A DNA stretch of 32,399 nucleotides from Pinguiococcus pyrenoidosus (taxonomy: Eukaryota; Sar; Pinguiophyceae; Pinguiochrysidales; Pinguiochrysidaceae): the NCBI GenBank assembly GCA_019677205.1, contig JAAMXY010001476.1:1-32399 (forward strand), in the 5' to 3' direction. The notes beneath the pieces were generated by a model. The model did not search any database and had not been told where the DNA came from. It saw nothing but the letters and a program-made list of their open reading frames with translations. Shown in pieces: positions 28,701 to 32,399 of this stretch (within the stretch, counting starts at the first letter, position 1; each line of letters opens with the position of its first letter). The position numbers and the translations under genes are program-made.

Positions 28701-30537
28701 GGGATCCTTGTCGTCGCAGGACAGCTCGATGCGCGAGACCGAATCGGAGGGACAGGAGGAAGAGGCGCGCATCCAGCTGAAGGTACAAGAGGAGAAGCGC
28801 GAGGGAGGGTTGTACAGATGGGGTAGGAATGGCTTGGGCGACGGCGGCCTCGCGACGCACATCTCAGCCCATCCAAACATGGGCTTCGATCTAAGCGATG
28901 AGCACATGCACGCCAGGCTGGAGGACATTGCCGAAGATGTCCGCTACCTCGCATCGGCAAGGGTCGTTTCACAGGAGAGTTTCTTCTTCTGGCGCCGAAA
29001 CTTTCCCAGAAGCCTTCGGCCCCGGTTGGGGCGCGGCAGCGTCTCAGGGGTGTACATATGGAACCGGCTTTCATCAAAGCACCACGAAGGCGTGCCCGCG
29101 CGCTGCAATCCCTTCGAGGACGTCAAAGATCGGATCCACAACGAGGCCAAGAAGATCTCCACGGGGAGCATGAAAGATCTCATGCAGAATCACGAATGGA
29201 TCGCCGAGTCCTCCTTCGCGGACACGAGGCATGAAATGAGCGTGAGGAGAGCAGGCTCTGACACAACGGTGGATGTGCTGTCCGACGGCATCCTTGACGA
29301 CGACGAAGCTTGGTGGATGGAAGGTCTCCATACCGCCGCTGGGGAGGTCAGCGGCTTCGTTGGGTCGCAGTCCATTTCCCGCCTTGCGCTGGAGTCTACG
29401 GCAGCGTACGACTCGGACGCTGAGGACCCCATGTGGAGGCCTCTGATTCCCGAAGCGCCCCACCAGGAGTTTCTGCGGCGAGTGCTGGCCTCCGAGGCCA
29501 ACGTACCTGCTCAGGCCAAGAGGACCTCGCGCCACTCGCGGCTTCAGAAGGTGGAGCTGGACATCCTTCGTGACATCGAGGCCAAGACCAAGCAGTTCGT
29601 CTCCGGAGGAGACAGCAAGGGCCTTGCGGACTGGGAGAGATGCTCGGTGGATCACTCCTGCGCCTTGCTTTGCGAGGGACTTGAGATGTACACGCACAAG
29701 AAGCTCCAGTCGCATCTCCTGAGCTACAACGCAGTCTTCCCCAATCGCTCGCCAACGTCAAGCCGCCCCACCGGCGGCGTGCCCATCTGGCTGCCGGTCG
29801 GAGCCGCGGCCAAGAACGAGAACTTGGTGCCGGCCGGGATCTCCAACATCGGCAATGCTGTGTCAGTTGGGGGCCTCGCCTTGAAAGCGATGGTCTTTGG
29901 TGGGGATAGCGGAAGTCTCGGAGAGACGTGGACGCGGGTGGCGGAGTCCCTCCCCCCTGCGGGTCTGACGTACCTGACTGCGCTGCTGGTCTTCCGCCAC
30001 TGCGCTGATTTCCAGAACACGGACCTCATTCAGGAGACGCTCGTCCCTTGGCTTCGGACCTTCACGCCGCTGCCTTTCAAGTCCCGCGGAAAGCTAGGGT
30101 CCGTCCGGGATGACGACATGAACGCACCTGGCGCTCTTGACGACCCGCACGTTCTGCAGACGTATTTGTACAACGAGCCTTTTCAGCGAAGCTGCCATCG
30201 AGCCCTTACCTTTGACCTGGTCACCGCGTATTTTATCTGCAGCGCTTGCGGTCCAGACGTTGACATAGACGTCGGTGCTTCGTCGTTCGGGGGCACCCTG
30301 AGCGTACGGCCAAGGGAGCTGAGAGACGAGTCCAGCACCACCAGCGTGGAGGGCGGCGAGGAGCATCGCGATGCTTGCTACCCTGGTTTGTGGTCGGAAG
30401 AGCAGGGTCTTGCCTTTGTAGAGGAGTATGGCGCGTACTTGAGACTGCCGCTGGTCGTGCGGGCTTGCTCCGTTCGGCAGTGGAACCGCGCACAGGATCG
30501 AGTTTTTGGCATGGTAGAGATGCTTATAAACGGCTAG
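25762..30537 (+). CDS. Beta-propeller (WD40-like) and PDZ-domain protein, 1,591 aa
   Basis: A single uninterrupted exon starts at the ATG at 25762. The N-terminal part, about 1-470, reads as a WD40-like propeller, with blades such as AAEYLVIGGDDGAVALLRL, APVTSVAWCAKKRLLAIGTG, DGFVNVLAIPD and AVTQLLFGAWSRRLFSACHG. A 24-bp duplication encodes two NGDKRRED units at about 478-493. A charged region with KRRRRRLDRHRQR follows. At about 672-765 comes a PDZ-like domain with the carboxylate loop SLGLGLGIVGNKVVVKGL, and LTVGDLLVGVND plus the helix KMVFFEIVKVLQTL. The middle (about 790-1190) is acidic and Ser rich, probably disordered. The last 400 residues are helical, with GLTYLTALLVFRHCADF and LAFVEEYGAYLRLPLVVRA. 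An N-terminal propeller with a helical C-terminus is the layout of trafficking scaffolds such as HPS5-like subunits, but no specific ortholog is claimed and the PDZ is unusual for them. The next gene converges 45 bp downstream. Confidence 0.88.
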   Translation: MDGHSAWRDVTRDVLGRVPPLRVTCATAAAEYLVIGGDDGAVALLRLRLGRSTNPTEGSLLETTLLRHLAPPPRIQAHAPVTSVAWCAKKRLLAIGTGDGFVNVLAIPDAPKAAPVGIFSQRLHPAGAVTQLLFGAWSRRLFSACHGGLLNVTLLPENSFSLFQSAKTARILQHPSPVVQLDGGVLCGYTHEGLDGEVEVQAILSTFAEAPADRAKEVTGKERRLYFFLPPGTAAAADLTPLAAEGIYEEGSSRPPDDGGSQPPQAAPSGGSPPTSKSTKMFLRHGACFVRQGNRVGNEVQSTAKHTAAKNGRPAFSPLDEIEGGFCSRPDGILWKISCSTGDLLAAFRPKYETPDGSKQGSFLRLHAMTSMTGERQPQLLGYHPGKPGVTLIDPRTLETVTLAKSQFPVTLAVPLAFPGFAGCILCIHQPPMQAPARTQPLPVMGLIAPDLVVQGVIIRGAQNFPKQLRSNGESMDNGDKRREDNGDKRREDTMPWDERAEIVEMSLEGLEKKTLSDLAESPASLVGTPWSRVAEGKEDENARKEEIQLPPTTGDVVRDADALLQLHRERRKAAKRNQHGEEAESYQDVDELLRASERLVEATETTLDGTEKPKAAGSLKRRRRRLDRHRQRYDVAPGVWARRYGRPQMPSREIVDRIPRKEDVPQNVYEECLSLRDGPSLGLGLGIVGNKVVVKGLNPLPNGLPSPAQASARLTVGDLLVGVNDYDFDKMVFFEIVKVLQTLPTIATADGKVRFRFRVADCPVPRGAFDAADVGHDRPWRPPINTAMSASGPNAPSRVSVGVGVGMEVGAEMASLALEGGSRILGKFQSLRGHRRQATTPRVASVKRAERYESEDDDDGRDLRNPLEDMFQEMIASPLREASLQQGDQAYDDSDDVEDIFSDDSSEHDGSPMVAIPAYKSRPYNPYGEIRDSRSPEKRRGTAGVFVFSPLVSGLNRSTLASLMRRSRSHASRYGKRTVGSLSSQDSSMRETESEGQEEEARIQLKVQEEKREGGLYRWGRNGLGDGGLATHISAHPNMGFDLSDEHMHARLEDIAEDVRYLASARVVSQESFFFWRRNFPRSLRPRLGRGSVSGVYIWNRLSSKHHEGVPARCNPFEDVKDRIHNEAKKISTGSMKDLMQNHEWIAESSFADTRHEMSVRRAGSDTTVDVLSDGILDDDEAWWMEGLHTAAGEVSGFVGSQSISRLALESTAAYDSDAEDPMWRPLIPEAPHQEFLRRVLASEANVPAQAKRTSRHSRLQKVELDILRDIEAKTKQFVSGGDSKGLADWERCSVDHSCALLCEGLEMYTHKKLQSHLLSYNAVFPNRSPTSSRPTGGVPIWLPVGAAAKNENLVPAGISNIGNAVSVGGLALKAMVFGGDSGSLGETWTRVAESLPPAGLTYLTALLVFRHCADFQNTDLIQETLVPWLRTFTPLPFKSRGKLGSVRDDDMNAPGALDDPHVLQTYLYNEPFQRSCHRALTFDLVTAYFICSACGPDVDIDVGASSFGGTLSVRPRELRDESSTTSVEGGEEHRDACYPGLWSEEQGLAFVEEYGAYLRLPLVVRACSVRQWNRAQDRVFGMVEMLING
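27193..27240 (+). repeat. 24-bp in-frame tandem duplication
   Basis: Two copies (27193-27216 and 27217-27240) differ at two positions and encode NGDKRRED twice inside the propeller-PDZ protein, in a polar linker. Confidence 0.85.
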
Positions 30538-30582
30538 AAGACTACAACAAGATGAATCTATCGGTGTGGGCACAGATGTCCC

Positions 30583-32399
30583 CTATTCCTTCGATCCAAC
30601 GAGCTCTCTCACGTCTCTTAGTTTCTCTAAGAGGCTCAGTGGCACTTTGTGTACAGCCGCTACACGCTCCAAGGCCTCGGCCTCGAGCTCCAGCACAGCA
30701 GGATGGGCAACACCAATACAAACGCCAACCAGCAACTTCACTTCGGGGGCGACGGACGCTTTGAGAACGTCCACCAATAGCGATCTTGCGGGCTGTAGGC
30801 TCACCTTGGGAGCAGCCTCGTGGGGCAAACACTGGCGGCCGAGCTGTGCGTGCAAAGTTGCCAATGCCGCGGCCTCATAGATGGCGGCGTCGGAGCTAAG
30901 CTCCACGTCGCTGGATCCACTCAACAGGCAGCTTCCCATCCGGCAGTCATCAAAGTCGTTGCCCACCTTGCCATGCGCTTGGGATGCCGCGACGAAGTCG
31001 CGAAGCGCAGTTCTGCTGATGGGCTCGTCAGTAACGGAGCCAAGCAGCTCCACGGCGACAGCGGGGATCTGGTCGCCTACAGAGCGAAGGCGTGCCAACG
31101 CCAGGGCAGCGAGCATAGGCAGCAGCCATTCGTACAGACTCTGCAGCGCAAATGCGGAGCGGCCCCTCGTACCCATGCCACCCCAGAGATGATAGAACTC
31201 GGCGAGCATCTCACAGCGTCGAAAGACAGCTATCAGATCTGCGGTCGCACCACCTCCGCCTGTTTCCGAGCTCGTGGCGCCGACCCTTGATCCGTGAAGG
31301 ACAAGCTGCACGCGGCGCAGAAGCTCTCCCACTAGCAGTGCGCAAAACTTCTCTGAGAAGCCGCTTGTGAAGCCAGTGACGACACTTGCCCCCAGCGCGA
31401 GATTCCCGCTGTTCAGTAGAGGCAAGAGCAGCTCGACGGGAAGATACCTGCCCCGGAACCGTTTCGCCTTGCCAGCGCTCACGGGATTCCGGTATTGCGA
31501 GATCTCTTCCGCGCGTCGTCCGCTTTGCAATCGAAGTACCGTGTGAAACAGCCTGATGACGCCATCCAAGCTAAGCCTGCATTCACCATCCCTGTCTGCC
31601 CCCCCGCCCTCGGATTCGCAATGGCTGCCAACGGCGTCGCGAAGGGCACCAAACTCCCGTACCACCCGTTGGTGCTTGAAATACTGCACGCCTCCCTTCG
31701 CAAGCTCGTCATGTCCTTCAATCCCAGACAAAGCCACGCCTGTGGCTCGATTCGATGGCTCCTCACCGAACCCGTCGCCTTCGTCCCCTAGCTCTAGTTG
31801 TCCTTCATCTTCTTCTGGCTCTTCTAGTTCTCCTTCTCCTTCTCCTTTTTCTCCTTCTCCTTCCCCTTCCCCTTCTCCTTCCCCTTCTCCTTCCCCTTCT
31901 CCTTCTCCTTCTCCTTCACCTTCTCCTTCTCCTTCTTCGGCCATGATCGCCTTGCCCGCACCTGCGCATCGCCGCACCCGGGGCACGCGAGCGGAACCGT
32001 CCCTCAGCCTCAGATTATCCTCCGAACGCCTTCGCTTTCTTCCCATTCGCCTTGGCTGTGATAGCACTGCTGCATCCCTATCCCCCATGCTCTCCCTAGG
32101 CTGACTCCCTGCGTTCCCATCGGGTACCTCCGCGGGCGAATCTTGAGCGAATTGTGGCGCCAGACTGCCCGCCTCCAAGCCCTCGCCCTGCGCCTGCGCC
32201 TGCAGCTCACTTGTGCCAATATCATTCCCCCCACTCACCAGCTCATCCAAATGGCTCGTATCGTTGTGGGCGGGTTGACTAGGCAGCGCCGACGCTCTCT
32301 GCAGCTGCGTTTCGCGAAGCTCTTTCTCAAGTCGACTATTCTCCAACTTGGAAAGCTCCAGCTCCCGCTGCAGAGCCTTGACCCGCCGCTTCAGCTCGT
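30583..32399 (-). CDS. Coiled-coil / Glu-Gly-repeat protein, 5' end beyond the window
   Basis: The open frame runs from the stop at 30583 to the window edge, giving 604 visible residues. The true start lies beyond 32399, and no intron is needed in the visible part. The first residues are a coiled coil (ELKRRVKALQRELELSKLEN). A Gln/Ala/Pro-rich stretch follows, then a basic GRKRRRSEDNLRL patch and a long Glu-Gly repeat at 31829-31935. The remaining 330 or so residues are a compact-looking helical domain, with VIRLFHTVLRLQSGRRAEE, GRYLPVELLLPLLNSGNL, FCALLVGELLRRVQLVLHG and LYEWLLPMLAALALARLRS. It ends in KVPLSLLEKLRDVRELVGSK. I do not recognise the family. A basic patch next to an acidic repeat suggests a nuclear protein, as an inference only. 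Confidence 0.75.
   Translation of the reverse strand, partial: ELKRRVKALQRELELSKLENSRLEKELRETQLQRASALPSQPAHNDTSHLDELVSGGNDIGTSELQAQAQGEGLEAGSLAPQFAQDSPAEVPDGNAGSQPRESMGDRDAAVLSQPRRMGRKRRRSEDNLRLRDGSARVPRVRRCAGAGKAIMAEEGEGEGEGEGEGEGEGEGEGEGEGEGEGEKGEGEGELEEPEEDEGQLELGDEGDGFGEEPSNRATGVALSGIEGHDELAKGGVQYFKHQRVVREFGALRDAVGSHCESEGGGADRDGECRLSLDGVIRLFHTVLRLQSGRRAEEISQYRNPVSAGKAKRFRGRYLPVELLLPLLNSGNLALGASVVTGFTSGFSEKFCALLVGELLRRVQLVLHGSRVGATSSETGGGGATADLIAVFRRCEMLAEFYHLWGGMGTRGRSAFALQSLYEWLLPMLAALALARLRSVGDQIPAVAVELLGSVTDEPISRTALRDFVAASQAHGKVGNDFDDCRMGSCLLSGSSDVELSSDAAIYEAAALATLHAQLGRQCLPHEAAPKVSLQPARSLLVDVLKASVAPEVKLLVGVCIGVAHPAVLELEAEALERVAAVHKVPLSLLEKLRDVRELVGSKE
31829..31935 (-). repeat. GAAGGA-type hexamer repeat encoding Glu-Gly
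   Basis: About 18 imperfect copies of a six-base unit (TTCTCC or TTCCCC on the plus strand) form an almost pure pyrimidine tract of over 100 bp. In the minus-strand gene it encodes alternating Glu and Gly. Length variation between alleles is likely and would stay in frame in steps of two residues. Confidence 0.9.

Overview
This window looks like nuclear DNA of a small-genome, GC-rich unicellular eukaryote, most likely an alga or other protist. The evidence is short GT-AG introns (mostly 49-87 nt) joining ankyrin, EF-hand, nucleoporin and other coding exons, an ER-type DnaJ with a signal peptide, a Nup35/Nup53-type nucleoporin, and long IQ-motif and beta-propeller/PDZ proteins. No bacterial operon structure, CRISPR array, rRNA, convincing tRNA or transposase was seen. 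I cannot name the species or phylum; the bacterial-like carbamoyltransferase hints at an alga but does not prove it. Genes and splice junctions were worked out by hand from reading frames, GT/AG sites and family patterns, without transcript support.

Layout: (1) 185-1548 (+) C2H2 finger plus ankyrin repeats; (2) 1831-3829 (-) multi-pass membrane protein; (3) 4603-6967 (+) O-carbamoyltransferase with a hydrophobic N-terminus; (4) 7287-8399 (-) membrane-anchored CRAL-TRIO (Sec14-like) protein; (5) 9425-10522 (+) ER-luminal DnaJ of ERdj3/DNAJB11 type; (6) 10819-12279 (-) Nup35/Nup53; (7) 12602-13066 (+) small tail-anchored-like protein; (8) 13463-14842 (-) EF-hand protein; (9) 15623-24254 (+) IQ-motif/coiled-coil protein of about 2,700 aa; (10) 24350-25132 (-) acidic, probably nuclear protein; (11) 25762-30537 (+) intronless 1,591-aa propeller-PDZ protein; (12) 30583 to beyond the window end (-) coiled-coil/Glu-Gly repeat protein, 5' truncated.

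The strongest large-scale signal is that all twelve genes strictly alternate in strand. Every neighbouring pair is therefore either convergent (spacers of 45-396 bp) or divergent (322 to about 1,025 bp), and each of the five divergent spacers would hold a promoter region shared by two genes. One of these, at 25133-25761, contains an island of about 250 bp with two blocks near 80% AT in otherwise GC-rich DNA. Another holds a CA/GA microsatellite, and a third a short AT patch. Functionally the genes look like unrelated housekeeping and cytoskeletal/trafficking genes, not a pathway cluster. Any functional link would be pairwise co-expression from the shared divergent promoters, such as the carbamoyltransferase with the membrane protein, DnaJ with the CRAL-TRIO protein, Nup35 with the tail-anchored protein, the EF-hand protein with the IQ protein (both calcium/calmodulin-themed), and the acidic protein with the propeller-PDZ protein.
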